Assembly (NCBI GenBank): GCA_951799405.1
Contig: OX637354.1
Span: forward strand, 1,922,001-1,986,000
DNA from: Agapetus fuscipes
Taxonomy: Eukaryota > Arthropoda > Insecta > Trichoptera > Glossosomatidae
Length of the DNA stretch: 64,000 nucleotides
Direction of reading: 5' to 3'
Part shown: in pieces, positions 12,401-20,300 of the stretch
Position numbering within the stretch: the stretch's first letter is position 1
How the letters are laid out: every line of letters starts with the position of its first letter
Notes under the pieces: generated by a model
The model's database searches: none
What the model was told of the DNA's origin: nothing
What the model saw: only the letters and a program-made list of their open reading frames with translations
Made by a program: the position numbers and the translations under genes

Positions 12401-14035
12401 CAGAGAAGGATCATTGATCAACCTCACTGCCCTCCTTTGCACAGAATCAAGTTGGTCACTCAACTTCTTGGACATACCACACCAGAGATGGCTGCCATAG
12501 CTGATGGTCTTTGAACTGAGAAGGCCTTCTGCCACTTAAAAATACATAGCCTTGAATGAGCGTCCACGTGATGTGGTCCTCTGACACACGCATGCGAGAC
12601 GGGTATGAGGAGGCCTTAAGCACACATGAGGTCCGAACATTCCAAATATCCCTAAGCTATGTGACGTCACCCATAGTAGATTCCCGACAATCTGGGAATT
12701 TAGCTAGCTTACATCATTTCATTGGTCAAAGACGACACTAACAATATAGTTTTTTTTTTAATATCACTAAAAATACACATCAATTCCCATTAATTCTGAT
12801 ATTAATTGTACAAAATAATTAGTGTTGTGAAATTACCTTGTAAAGCTGAATTTTTCGCACAGTAAATTGTATTCGGATATACTTCAAACTAAAATTGGTC
12901 ATTTAAATCATTTTTTTGCAACTAAATTTTGCAACTAAGCTACACATATAGTGTAACTTCTTGCCGCGTTATCCCCGAAGGGGTCGCATGTGGCGAGTTG
13001 AACCTATTTATTTTTACAGGTAAGGGGGCCGGCCTTACGCCAACCATTTCAGTTGAAGTGGGGGTTTCCCAGCTCCCGAGAGGGCTGGTACTCATTTCTT
13101 GTGAAGGCTGAGTAAGCCTTGCCGGTATTTTATTTTGGGGTTTGAAATAAACACCGAAACGGGAAATCATTTCTGACACCCTCGCGCTTGGTGGGATTTG
13201 AACCCGAGCTCACGGCATGGAATGCAAGCACTCTACCAACTGAGCTATCAACCGGACAGTATCATTCTTAAAATAATTTTGTCTGTATTTAACCCAAGCA
13301 AAATTGCATACTCTTTAAATTATTTTGCAGATTCAACCAATTTAGTCAGTAGGTGTATTATCTAATTTTGCATTAAAACGACGTGCTTACAACACGCAAT
13401 ACAAGTAAGTATTTTTAAGATGTCACCTCTAAAAGACTGACAGATAAACAAAACCTTTGTATGAATGAGAGACTAGCGCCTCTGGCAGTCAGATTTGGAA
13501 GTAACCCGGCCGAATGATAAGGTACTGCACCTTTAACCATTCATTTAATTAAAAACATTATTTGTTCGTTTTAGTGTCCATGGGCGGAACCACAGGACTA
13601 TTTTTGGGCGCCAGCATCCTGAGCTTTGTGGAGCTGCCGTACTTCATATTGATACGAGGTCTCAGAAACTACTTCAACACAAAGAAAGACGAAGAAGAAG
13701 AAAATGCAAAACCAAAATCAAACTCGAGATGGAAGGGCCTACTCAAAAAAATGTATGCAAAGAAACAAAACAAGAAAGATGTGGTGGCTTCGAATCTTTA
13801 CAGCACAAATATTGATTTCTCGAATGAATACAGTGTAAGAAATAATTCCGAGGATTCGCATGGGACGAATAGGGCTGTTGGGGACTCAATGTTGGCGGCA
13901 AGGCAAGATGTGTTGAAAATGAAAGGGAGTAATATTTCTCATGCTGTGAGAGCTAAAAGAAGTACCATCTCTGGGGAGAATTATCATGTTCTGACTATTT
14001 CCAAGTTCATCAATTCAAAAGAGAATTTTAATTAA
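3279..14035 (+). CDS. Pickpocket-like DEG/ENaC sodium channel gene 1, 3' six exons (5' partial)
   Basis: Degenerin/epithelial sodium channel subunits are plasma-membrane, usually trimeric, cation channels; insect pickpocket (ppk) members act mainly in sensory neurons and epithelia. Exons assigned from GT-AG borders, phase and alignment to the neighbouring paralogue: 3279-3409, 4082-4169, 5799-5884, 9245-9458, 10367-10616 and 13575-14035. Together they give 1,230 nt in one frame (409 residues plus stop). Visible marks are the cysteine-rich extracellular segment with FDCCEYFLPLDTELG, the TSYST..C..EC region, the pre-TM2 segment ending GPLDLV, and TM2 with the GAS selectivity-filter triad in GLFLGASILSFVEL. 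The tail after TM2 is long (about 125 residues), lysine-rich and low in recognisable motifs. The N-terminus and TM1 are not in the window; an RTE-like LINE occupies the nearest upstream DNA. Confidence 0.9.
4082..4169 (+). CDS. Channel gene 1, short extracellular exon
   Basis: Acceptor ttgttttctag, donor AAAT|GTAAGC. 88 nt encoding a segment with NKKTGPGNLGMNIHVP, matching [16 protein letters not shown] of gene 2. Completes the split Arg codon from the previous exon and ends in phase 0. Confidence 0.85.
4251..4398. mobile_element. Small TIR element (MITE-like, 148 bp)
   Basis: The ends accatggtctatttgc and gcaaatagacaatggt are near-perfect inverted repeats that extend into T- and A-runs. The interior is non-coding. 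It lies in an intron of channel gene 1. No target-site duplication is evident. Confidence 0.45.
4399..5137. other. Intronic AT-rich DNA of channel gene 1, no feature recognised
   Basis: Short open frames here have no recognisable domain and no splice or codon signal I would trust. The stretch lies between channel exons and before the next TIR element. Confidence 0.4.
5138..5677. mobile_element. MITE-like TIR element interrupted by a SINE-2 copy
   Basis: The left end agggcttgttgcaccaa pairs with the right end tttggtgcaacaggctcct as imperfect terminal inverted repeats. A LINE 3'-end fragment (about 5270-5345) and an inverted SINE-2 (5346-5582) lie inside. The same gttggtgcaaca end also appears alone near 19448. 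Confidence 0.5.
5346..5582 (-). mobile_element. SINE-2 copy, minus strand
   Basis: On the minus strand this has the tRNA-like head (gtagctcagtggtaacact, with B-box ggttcgaatcc) and the GGAGCACAAAAAATA junction. The body ACCAAAGGTCCATCCAGCC and CTTGCTTGAG follows. Nested in the TIR element above. Confidence 0.75.
5799..5884 (+). CDS. Channel gene 1, exon with LGEEEVP motif
   Basis: Acceptor gcttctgttcag, donor CTACAG|GTAATC. Encodes LYILGEEEVPSVTTL..., matching [15 protein letters not shown] of gene 2. Starts in phase 0 and ends in phase 2. Confidence 0.85.
5924..6784 (+). pseudogene. RTE-like LINE, 5'-truncated reverse transcriptase fragment
   Basis: The coding sequence begins mid-RT (SPKLFNAVLEYAF) and contains FADDIVLIS, the position of the catalytic YADD block. 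The thumb region and the C-terminal WAGHVARLSEQRWTKRVVE follow, with GRPLTRWSDDIKR further on. One TGA at 6623-6625 breaks an otherwise open frame that reads on to WRDMGEAYVQQWIRSG and a stop near 6784. It lies just inside the intron after the LGEEEVP exon. With a single visible stop it looks relatively young. Confidence 0.8.
7090..7378 (+). pseudogene. LINE family A, C-terminal fragment
   Basis: The decayed frame reads RWFGHMERINDEGLTKKV, then GCRGRGRPRTVWMD and KKVMTLDEMK, and ends in the KDRKKWRLVCNAGG region. At least two in-frame stops and an AAAA-rich indel are present. The same tail occurs at 8825-9022, 38769-39160, 52703-53601 and 63640-64000. Confidence 0.75.
7553..8342. mobile_element. 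MITE (family B) split by a foldback element
   Basis: The outer ends ctgaagcgctattcttcta and its inverse tagcagaacagcgcttctgg define a short TIR element. An uninterrupted copy of about 168 bp is present at 44741-44908. Here the element is interrupted at 7657-8261 by a foldback element flanked by GAGTT. Half copies occur near 7021-7090 and 19300-19370. Confidence 0.75.
7657..8261. mobile_element. Foldback DNA element with 178-bp terminal inverted repeats and 5-bp TSD
   Basis: Arms 7657-7834 and 8084-8261 are near-perfect inverse copies, from TGGTCGGGATTTGG to AACAGTTCGAGTAAAT. GAGTT flanks both sides (7652-7656 and 8262-8266), and the intact sister MITE at 44741-44908 has an equivalent single aagtt at that point. 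The 249-bp spacer has no coding capacity and contains part of another palindromic MITE (7922-8070). Confidence 0.85.
8463..9022 (-). pseudogene. LINE family A, 3' end
   Basis: On the minus strand the C-terminal coding tail GCRGRGRPRKVWMDQIFEI...KVMTLDEMKEVFKDRKKWRLICNADL ends near 8828. A 3' UTR follows and ends in attatagattatta at about 8463. It is 5'-truncated and abuts a fragment of another LINE at 9023. Confidence 0.8.
9023..9225 (-). pseudogene. Fragment of a CR1/Jockey-like LINE C-terminus
   Basis: On the minus strand it carries the PxRRVNTVFGERAFxVAGP-like region seen more fully at 55586-55795. It is joined directly to LINE family A DNA, so any combined reading frame is a chimera rather than a gene. 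Confidence 0.55.
9245..9458 (+). CDS. Channel gene 1, Cys-rich exon before TM2
   Basis: Acceptor tttccctcctgcag, donor ACGGCG|GTAACA. Encodes RRHIALRSIEND, then CRYPDES, STCTVECRRKAQ and CGCTSFFMP. The match to gene 2 exon 6 ([33 protein letters not shown]) is clear. GC-rich codon use contrasts with the flanking introns. Confidence 0.9.
9625..9830 (+). repeat. LINE family A 3'-tail fragment
   Basis: Carries the block ggaaggtcggcaagagttgc, the cacatgc...aagcgc block and the aatctaagttgcaa box. No coding part is attached. Confidence 0.6.
9834..10133 (+). mobile_element. SINE-2 copy, plus strand, near full length
   Basis: Begins ggaccggtccgtagtccagtgg (the tRNA-like A-box region), followed by a B-box-like ggttgtggattcg and the gcggagcacaaaaaa junction. 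The body ends aacagcgctcaccaaataaatcatcctaatatta. It lies in an intron of channel gene 1. Confidence 0.8.
10134..10275 (-). repeat. LINE family A 3'-tail fragment
   Basis: Inverse of the family A tail: aaacttcaaatgaacataa, gccgacctttcctgagaca, and gtcagccccataccaacct. Confidence 0.6.
10367..10616 (+). CDS. Channel gene 1, penultimate exon (pre-TM2)
   Basis: Acceptor gtatgcctag, donor GTGG|GTAATG. Encodes CDLEGLRCLHDAYSVL through CPCRPSCGE to VQIFLDYLPSDRFKRN and GPLDLV. The region is one exon here but two exons in gene 2 (30100-30265 and 31195-31292). Only the first of the fourteen downstream donor copies keeps the frame into the last exon; reading through into the second repeat reaches a stop at 10714. 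GC content is markedly higher than in the surrounding intron DNA. Confidence 0.85.
10535..11941 (+). repeat. Minisatellite: fourteen 101-bp units derived from an exon-intron boundary
   Basis: The landmark gtgcagatcttcctgg recurs at 10541, 10642, 10743 and so on every 101 bp to 11854, giving fourteen units. Each unit holds about 76 bp of exon coding VQIFLDYLPSDRFKRNVV...DLV, the splice donor GG|GTAATG, and about 24 bp of intron. Units 7-10 share variants (ccgttagacaggttaatga, or ttggac), which shows local homogenisation. 101 is not a multiple of three, so the array is not a coding repeat. Confidence 0.97.
11955..12540 (-). pseudogene. CR1/Jockey-like LINE 3' end (family C)
   Basis: On the minus strand this reads LDSVQRRAVRLINDP, HRRKVGMLSLFYRYYHGACSNEL and, after small frame breaks, TARLWNGLPV-type sequence. 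It ends in the cctgcacaggattcctt tail and a run of A. The same family lies in plus orientation at 49430-49900. Wording of the C-terminal region (RRKVG..SLFYRYYHG) is typical of CR1/Jockey-superclade elements. Confidence 0.75.
12541..12934. other. Intronic DNA, no feature recognised
   Basis: AT-rich between the LINE and the SINE. Only short open frames without domain content. Confidence 0.35.
12935..13255 (-). mobile_element. SINE-1 copy, minus strand, full length
   Basis: On the minus strand the tRNA-like head has A-box tagctcagttggtagagtg and B-box gggttcaaatccc. The body has ccaaaataaaataccggca and gggagctgggaaaccccca. The end is gttacactatatgtgtagct. About 320 bp. Confidence 0.85.
13575..14035 (+). 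CDS. Channel gene 1, terminal exon with TM2 and cytoplasmic tail
   Basis: Acceptor ttgttcgttttag. Begins by completing Val and encodes SMGGTTGLFLGASILSFVEL, the second membrane segment with the conserved G-x-S filter. A tail rich in Lys and Asp/Glu follows, ending at TAA 14033-14035. The tail is about twice as long as in gene 2 and does not align with it. Confidence 0.9.
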
Positions 14036-14159
14036 TCATCATTTCATTAATCTTGCTCTAAGGTCAACGGTTGACGAGTTACGTGGGTTTTATATTTCAA
14101 CCGTTTTTTTAATAGATTTGTGAAGAGGAATGCCATTAACCAACCTATATTACCAGGAC

Positions 14160-14775
14160 GCGTGTTCCCATTCCACGACGCAAAATGAATGATCACTCAC
14201 ACATGCACACAGAAGTATTGCAGATGAGTGAACTTAGCTGAAAACCAACTGTTAGGTATCAAATAGCTATATACTGGCACACAAGCAATTTAATGCACAT
14301 ACACAGTTATGAGTGTTAAAAAATTGATAAATAAGACAGCTTGATTACATTTAATGAAAAGTTGCAGTTTTTTTTATTTAATTTCTATATAAATGACTCT
14401 TGAAAATGACAACAGTCGAAAGTACTCGAGGATAAAATAACAAATATTAAAAAAAAGAAAAATACTTACGTTATATAAGAAATTCAATACATGAAGATGA
14501 ATTTTCACTAAGTAAATGCACAAACCTTTACAGGTTAAAGGTATTTCGTTTCGATATCGAGGTAGAATTGAATTATAGCCCAATGTAATGAATTCGCTGC
14601 AGATTGTATTAAAAACTTTATAAAATTGGATCAGCAATTTGAAAAAATCGAAAGTTCACCAAAAACAGCACGAAAATGTTCTCGAAAAGCAAAAAATATA
14701 TATTTACTAGTAACAGTGCAACCCGTGTGCATGTGTGAGTGATCATTCCTTTTGCGTCTAGGAATGGGAACACGC
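14160..14775. mobile_element. Non-autonomous TIR DNA element with 9-bp TSD (616 bp)
   Basis: TACCAGGAC at 14151-14159 is repeated exactly at 14776-14784. Inside these lie inverted ends gcgtgttcccattcc and ggaatgggaacacgc, extending imperfectly for about 55 bp through the atgatcactcacaca block. The interior is AT-rich and lacks a transposase. A 9-bp TSD fits Mutator-like elements; that class is an inference. Confidence 0.85.
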
Positions 14776-14785
14776 TACCAGGACA

Positions 14786-14989
14786 GGGCTGGAAGTCTCG
14801 ACGACCATCGATAGATACCGTATAGATTTAAAGATAAGACGGAATAAAATCATGGCGGCGTATCAACAGCTGATCTATTTTATATGGAACAACGATCATA
14901 ATATGGTCAAGCACCATCATGTTTTCTTCTGTTCTATCTTTAAATAGGTACGCTAAGATCTACCAACGACCGTCGAGACTTCCATCCCA
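14786..14989. mobile_element. MITE (family D) with GGAAGTCTCGACG ends
   Basis: The left end gggctggaagtctcgacgac and the right end gtcgagacttccatccc are inverse; the arms continue through agataccgta and taaagata. The interior includes atggcggcgtatcaacagct. Related copies: 57713-58318 (with a nested SINE) and a half copy at 18005-18065. It starts one base after the TSD of the preceding element. Confidence 0.7.
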
Positions 14990-15048
14990 GTTGTCTTCAT
15001 GCGAAAGCAGAAGCTTGTGTGCATGCAATATCTGTTGACCAAGGGTCG
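14990..15048 (-). repeat. SINE-3 fragment
   Basis: Contains ttgtcttcatgcgaaagca and gcttgtgtgcatgcaat, the SINE-3 body seen inverted at 34361-34560 and 20205-20260. Confidence 0.5.
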
Positions 15049-15545
15049 AAGAAGTTTGAGCCTTGAACTCCGGAAGCGCATAGTGAGGTGCCATGTCTTC
15101 CCAATCGCTCTGTATGGTATGGAGGGATAGACGCTCACGCAGGCACTGGAGAGACGAATGGAAGCGTTCAAGATGTGTCTCTACCGAAAAATGCTTCGGA
15201 TCTCTTGGCGTGATCGGGTCACCAATGAACAAGTCCTCCAACGGATTCAACGGATCCAACGCACCACAAAGGAGCTCCTGCCAACCATTAAGTAGAGAAA
15301 GTGTATGTACTTCGGTCACATTTTGAGAAATGAGAAGTACCGTCTCCTTCATTTTATCATTCAGGGTAAGATTGAGCGGAGAAGATCTCAGGGACGCCGA
15401 AGGACATCGTGGCTGAAAAACCTGCGACAGTGGTTCGGCAGAAGCACCAAGTCCCTTTTTCGAGCCGCAGCATCTAAAGTCAAAATAGCCATGATGATCG
15501 CCGATCTTCGATAAAAGTGCCACAAAAGGAAGAAGAAGAAGGGTT
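15049..15545 (+). pseudogene. RTE-like LINE C-terminal fragment with (AAG)n tail
   Basis: The frame reads [20 protein letters not shown], a stop, [13 protein letters not shown], then [14 protein letters not shown] and [18 protein letters not shown], ending at 15514. An aagaagaagaag tail follows. Two or three in-frame stops and small indels are present. The same family is at 18580-19032. Confidence 0.8.
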
Positions 15546-15689
15546 GAAGCTATTGTCGCTAGGACAAGGCCGGGCTCGAGCCGGGGCGGCGCCGGCGTTT
15601 TGCCAAATTCGAGTGCCCGCCCCATCCCTCGACCATCCCAGTGACTGCCTGGTCACCTGGCTACTCGACTACTACTCTCGGTTCACTTT
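15546..15689. other. Fragment with a SINE-like head remnant
   Basis: Holds gtgcccgccccatccctcgaccatcccagtgactg, which resembles the aacccttatcccttcgacc remnant near 59615. The source element is not identified. Confidence 0.3.
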
Positions 15690-16150
15690 GTCAATGCCTC
15701 CCTTGTTTCAGGTAAGGTCGGCAAGAGTTGCAGGGGTTGTGTTCATTTGAGATTGAGTTTTTATGTTGTAAGTTCACATGCGGTATGATTAAGCGCGAAC
15801 TTATACGTGTCTGCTTGTGAGATTATGCATGTAATATGAATCTTAAATGTAGTATATCATTGCAACTCAGATAATTGATCATTTCTGAGACTTAGATGTG
15901 TGCTCCTTGGCTGATAGGTTGGTATGAGGCTGACCCCCGTGCTGTAAAAATTGGTTCACTTTTTCCAATGCCGCCCCGGTTTCAGGGAAAGGCGGCAGGA
16001 GTTGCAAGGTTAATGCTCATTTTTTATTTATTTGTATACACACATCCAGAATGTGTATAGGCGCGAACCTGCATGTGCCTGTCTGTGGGCATGCATTTAA
16101 TATGAGCCTTAAATGTTAACATACCTTTGCAGCTTAGATTATAGATTATT
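15690..16150 (+). repeat. Two successive LINE family A 3' tails
   Basis: 15690-15870 and 15905-16150 each contain caggtaaggtcgg- or cagggaaaggcgg-type blocks, a cacatg...gcgcgaac block, and a final aacttagattatagattat box. They are two separately inserted, 5'-truncated ends. Confidence 0.65.
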
Positions 16151-16525
16151 CATTATAATAAACATGTCATTCTCGTGATTAATGGAAAAAAAACTACTTT
16201 TTTATTCATAATATAATGAATCATAAAATCAGATAATAATATGTAACAAAAAAAATACATTGATTGTTTGCACATTAAATATTAATAACGCATTACGTGA
16301 CTGCACTGGTTTTTAGGGTGACCACAATGTGACTGTCATAAAATATTTATGCTTATAATTCATTAAAAGAAAACGAAAAAATTCCAATGTAGAAAAAAAA
16401 AAAAATTTAAGTTCACACATCTTCAATAAGAAATAATATATACCAGTGAAATAAGTTTTTTTTAATTTTCTAAATAAAATACTATTTCCGTAACAAGAGT
16501 ATGTATCTAGATCAGGGATGCTATG
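16151..16525. other. AT-rich intergenic DNA
   Basis: Very AT-rich between the two channel genes. No ORF or repeat recognised. Confidence 0.4.
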
Positions 16526-16650
16526 GATATCTGTATCTGTAACCGAAACATCGGATATCCGAAAAAAAATCTGTATCCGTTACCGAAACTATCGGATATC
16601 CGAAATAAAAACAATATCTGTATCCGTAACCAAAACTGAAATAAAAGTCT
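16526..16650. repeat. Short palindromic tandem repeat (about three units)
   Basis: Three imperfect units of roughly 36-41 bp combine tatctgtatccgtaaccgaaa with the self-complementary atcggatatccga. Confidence 0.7.
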
Positions 16651-16661
16651 AATATTTAACA

Positions 16662-16908
16662 GTGCTATTCTTAGAATTTTGGTCGTCCGTTGAGCCCACG
16701 CTTTGACAAACTAATGATGCCTGGGCTAGAAGTCTCATCACCACGTTAATTCTTACCTACCGAATATCGGTAATATTTGTATAAAGACTAATCAGCTGTT
16801 CACTTGCGGCCATCTTGGATTGACAGGTCTTCATACAAATGCATCATTAGTTTGTCAAAGCGTGGGCTCAACGGACGACTAAAATGTCTAAGAATAGTAC
16901 CGAAAGAA
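16662..16908. mobile_element. MITE (family E), copy 1
   Basis: Ends gctattcttagaatttt and its inverse aatgtctaagaatag, with arms running through gtcgtccgttgagcccacg and its inverse cgtgggctcaacggacgac. Other copies are at 40868-41100, 56371-56606 and 59285-59533. Confidence 0.8.
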
Positions 16909-17269
16909 TCCATACAACCATATTATATTTTTAAATGTTGTATCTTTTTCCGCATGTGTATTGAAAATAATAAAATTTTAATCATCATACATTATTGGTC
17001 TTTCTATCGCATGCTTTATGAAATCATAAATGTACAAGCTCATTAAAATATTTACAGAAAAACAATCAGTTTTATCCACAAATTTAATCCATAGCTGATC
17101 CATGAGTCATCGTTTTTTTTTTGTATGGAAAATTCACTTTAGGTGGCAGACGAGCCATAGATTTGCAGTGTGTGAATTACTCTGCTTGAGTTATTTTATC
17201 AACCAGTTTTGAAAACGTAATGAAAGAGATTGTAGTAACAGGCCAACAAATATTTCTGGTCCTTTGAAG
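16909..17269. other. Presumed promoter/5' UTR region of channel gene 2
   Basis: AT-rich DNA immediately upstream of the first coding ATG at 17270. An in-frame TGA at 17210-17212 shows that the reading frame does not extend far upstream. No clear TATA box or initiator identified. Confidence 0.4.
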
Positions 17270-17370
17270 ATGTCTTTGGGAGTGAAGTCTACCTTGAAGG
17301 ACTATCTCCTCAACTCTTCCTTTCATGGACTCAGGTTTATAGCAGACGATGAAAGACATTGGACAGAAAG
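17270..17370 (+). CDS. Channel gene 2, exon 1 (N-terminus, HG motif)
   Basis: Encodes [20 protein letters not shown] and then [12 protein letters not shown], the classic intracellular N-terminus preceding TM1. Donor AGAAAG|GTAAGA. 101 nt, ends in phase 2. Confidence 0.88.
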
Positions 17371-20300
17371 GTAAGAATATTATTGTGTATGTGTGATTGC
17401 GTGTTTTGTGTGAGTCTGTGAAGTCTCTAAATGAAGGCACTTATATTATTGTATTTGTTAAAGATTGTGTGAGTAGTTACTCGAATATTCTAAGTAGAAT
17501 GTTCTGGCGAAAACTCGCATTTGCCAGTTTCCAATGTTTCGAGTATAACTCTTATTCTCACCTATAAATAGAGACCGAAATGCTCTGTAGGGAGATTTGT
17601 AGGTATCAGAGGCGTCTGCCATACAGTTTAAAAACAACAAAACAACCTTGTGTACAAACCGTGAAAAATAAATGACTGCAATTTTTATTACATTGAATTC
17701 GGTAAAATCAAAGCCATGGCCCATGTGAATTAGAGTTTTAGGCTTAGGTACATGGCCGGCTGATGATGCTGGAGTGATATTTTCCGGGATCTGTTGCCGT
17801 GGTCTGTGGGAGCTGGAGCTTCCGGACGTTTCACCCATTTCTACGATGGGATTCTTCATCATCATACTTCACGCTGAAGAAGCCCATCGTAGAAATGGGT
17901 GAAACGTCCGGAAGCTCCAGCTCCCACAGACCACTGCAACAGATCCCGGAAAATATCACTCCAGCAATATCCATGTAGTACTCGTATTTGTTATAATAAT
18001 ACCTTGAATTATTTCGTTCTATCTTCAAGTAGGTACGGTAAGAGCTACCGAAGGCTGTCGAGACTTCCACACCGTATAGTATGTCACAGTATAGTAGTGG
18101 AACATGTGCCAAGAAGATAGAAGTAGACTAGAGCAAGCCCGAAATCCTACTAAGTATCGAGGTGTACGTCAATTTTTTGTTTACAAAATAATAATTCAAA
18201 TTATATGTTTTATCTGTGTTGTTATATCTGAATTGGTGATTAACGTGTAAAGCAAACTTGATTAGTTGTCTCTAATTGTTGGTGTTACTTTTTACCGTCT
18301 GCTTTTGTGTTTTTTTGCTAAAATAAAATATATATTCTATCACGTATACAATTAATAAGGGCTATTTTGGCAAATCTGTCATCAGTGCTTATAGCCAATT
18401 AGCGTCTCGCTGTAACAGGGTTGTCACTACAATTTGTGATACCAAAAAATTGTGATAATAATGACTGCGATGGAATACATCACCGACGCCAAAAACATGA
18501 TTAAATCATTGGGAGAAATTATAAATGATACAAACAACAAATTCAATAAGGATCAAATTTCGAAGCTCACACCTAAATTAACAGAACTCCGGAAGCGCAT
18601 AGTGAGGTGCTATGTCTTCCCAATCGCTCTTTATGGTATGGAGGGATGGACGCTCACGCAGGCACTGGAGAGACGAATTGAAGCGTTCGAGATGTGTCTC
18701 TACCGCCGAAAAATGCTTCGGATCTCTTTGCGTGATTGAGTCACCAATGAAGAAGTCCTCTAACGGATGCGCACTACAAAGGAGCTCCTGCCTACCATTA
18801 AGCAGAGAAAACTTATGTACCTACCTTAATCGGTAACATTTTGAGAAATGAGAAATACCGTCTCCTTTATCTTATCATACAGGGTAAGATTGAGGGGAGA
18901 AGATCTCAGGGACGGTGAAGGACATCGTGGCTGAAAAACCTGCGACAGTGGTTCGGCAGAAGAACCAAGTCCCTGTTTCGAGCCGCAGCATTCAATGTCA
19001 AAATAGAAGTGGCACGAAAAGAAGAAGAATAGTATGTCCTCATTTGCCCTTGAATTTCCAGATGGTTCTGGGTGGTATGCGTGTGTCTCTCCTGGTACGG
19101 CTCAGGTCTGCTGATCGTGGCCTCGTGGGACGCCTTCCAGAACAACGCCATCTCCTTCGTCATGGACACCACCTACAAGGACTGGAACACGTCATTCCCT
19201 GCGGTGGCGGTCTGCGAGATGGAGAACGCCCAGAGGATCTACGATGCATCAGACGAGTAAGCGACATGACTGGAGTCCAAACCGTTGTCTGACTTCTGAA
19301 GCACTATTCGCATAAATCCCTTACACTTTGGATATCAATCAAAGTCAGTTTGCGAAAGAACTCCATATATTTTTAAAAAACACACACACACACACGCACA
19401 GTACCTAGGTGTTTAACCTTATTTTTGGACACAAATCCCTATCTCATCGAGTTTGGTGCAACAGCCCCTTGACATTGAGTTTCCTCTTTCAGTATCTGGA
19501 CCTTGGACCACGCTGCCGATTTGGAAGAGGTCCTCAAGGAGTTGGCCTTCTTCCGCGGCCTCTCCTACTACACCCTGCAGTTCTGCAACAAGCCTGACGC
19601 GGACCCTCGCTGCCCCAAGGACAACTTCACCTTCTATGCCGGCATCGTGAGGAGCCCCTGCGAGCTGGGGATCAGTGACTGCAAATACGCGGGAAGAGAG
19701 TTTGATTGCTGCAAGCACTTCCTGCCAATAGACACCGACATAGGGCGGTGCTTCATCATCAATTCTGTGCAATCCAAGTCAGTATTCCATCTATAATCTA
19801 AGTTGCAAAGATATATTAACATTCAAAACTCAAATCAAATGCATGCTAACAAACAGACACGTGTAAGTTCGCTCTGACTAAATTTTATAACCTAATTATC
19901 ACCATTAGAAACAGTGTATTTTAAAACGACAAAGTTTGACCATCTAAATATCGTTGCGAATGTCTAATTGTGTGTCTGTGTGAGTCTGTGAAGTCTCTAG
20001 GTGTAGGTTCTTAAATAATTGTATTTGTATTTGTTCGAGATTGTGTGAGTGTTTGCTCGAATATTCTAAGTAGAATGTTCCGGTGTAATCTCGTATGTGT
20101 TGAATCTGGCATTGCTCAGCAGGAAAGATATTCTTGTAGCTTACTTTTTTTGTAATAAAATAGATTTGTGAAAAAGAATGCACTTCATCAACCTATTTTG
20201 CATGGCAAGTTGTCTTCATGCAGAAGCAGAAGCTTGTGTGCATGCAATGGTATTTGTTGAACCAGGGTCGAAGTTTAAATTTATTACTATTAAAAAAAAA

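Noticed and set aside
13562..13574. Start of a separate gene at 13562 (in-frame TTG/ATG)
   Set aside because: The segment is the polypyrimidine tract and AG acceptor of the terminal channel exon; phase matches the upstream exon.
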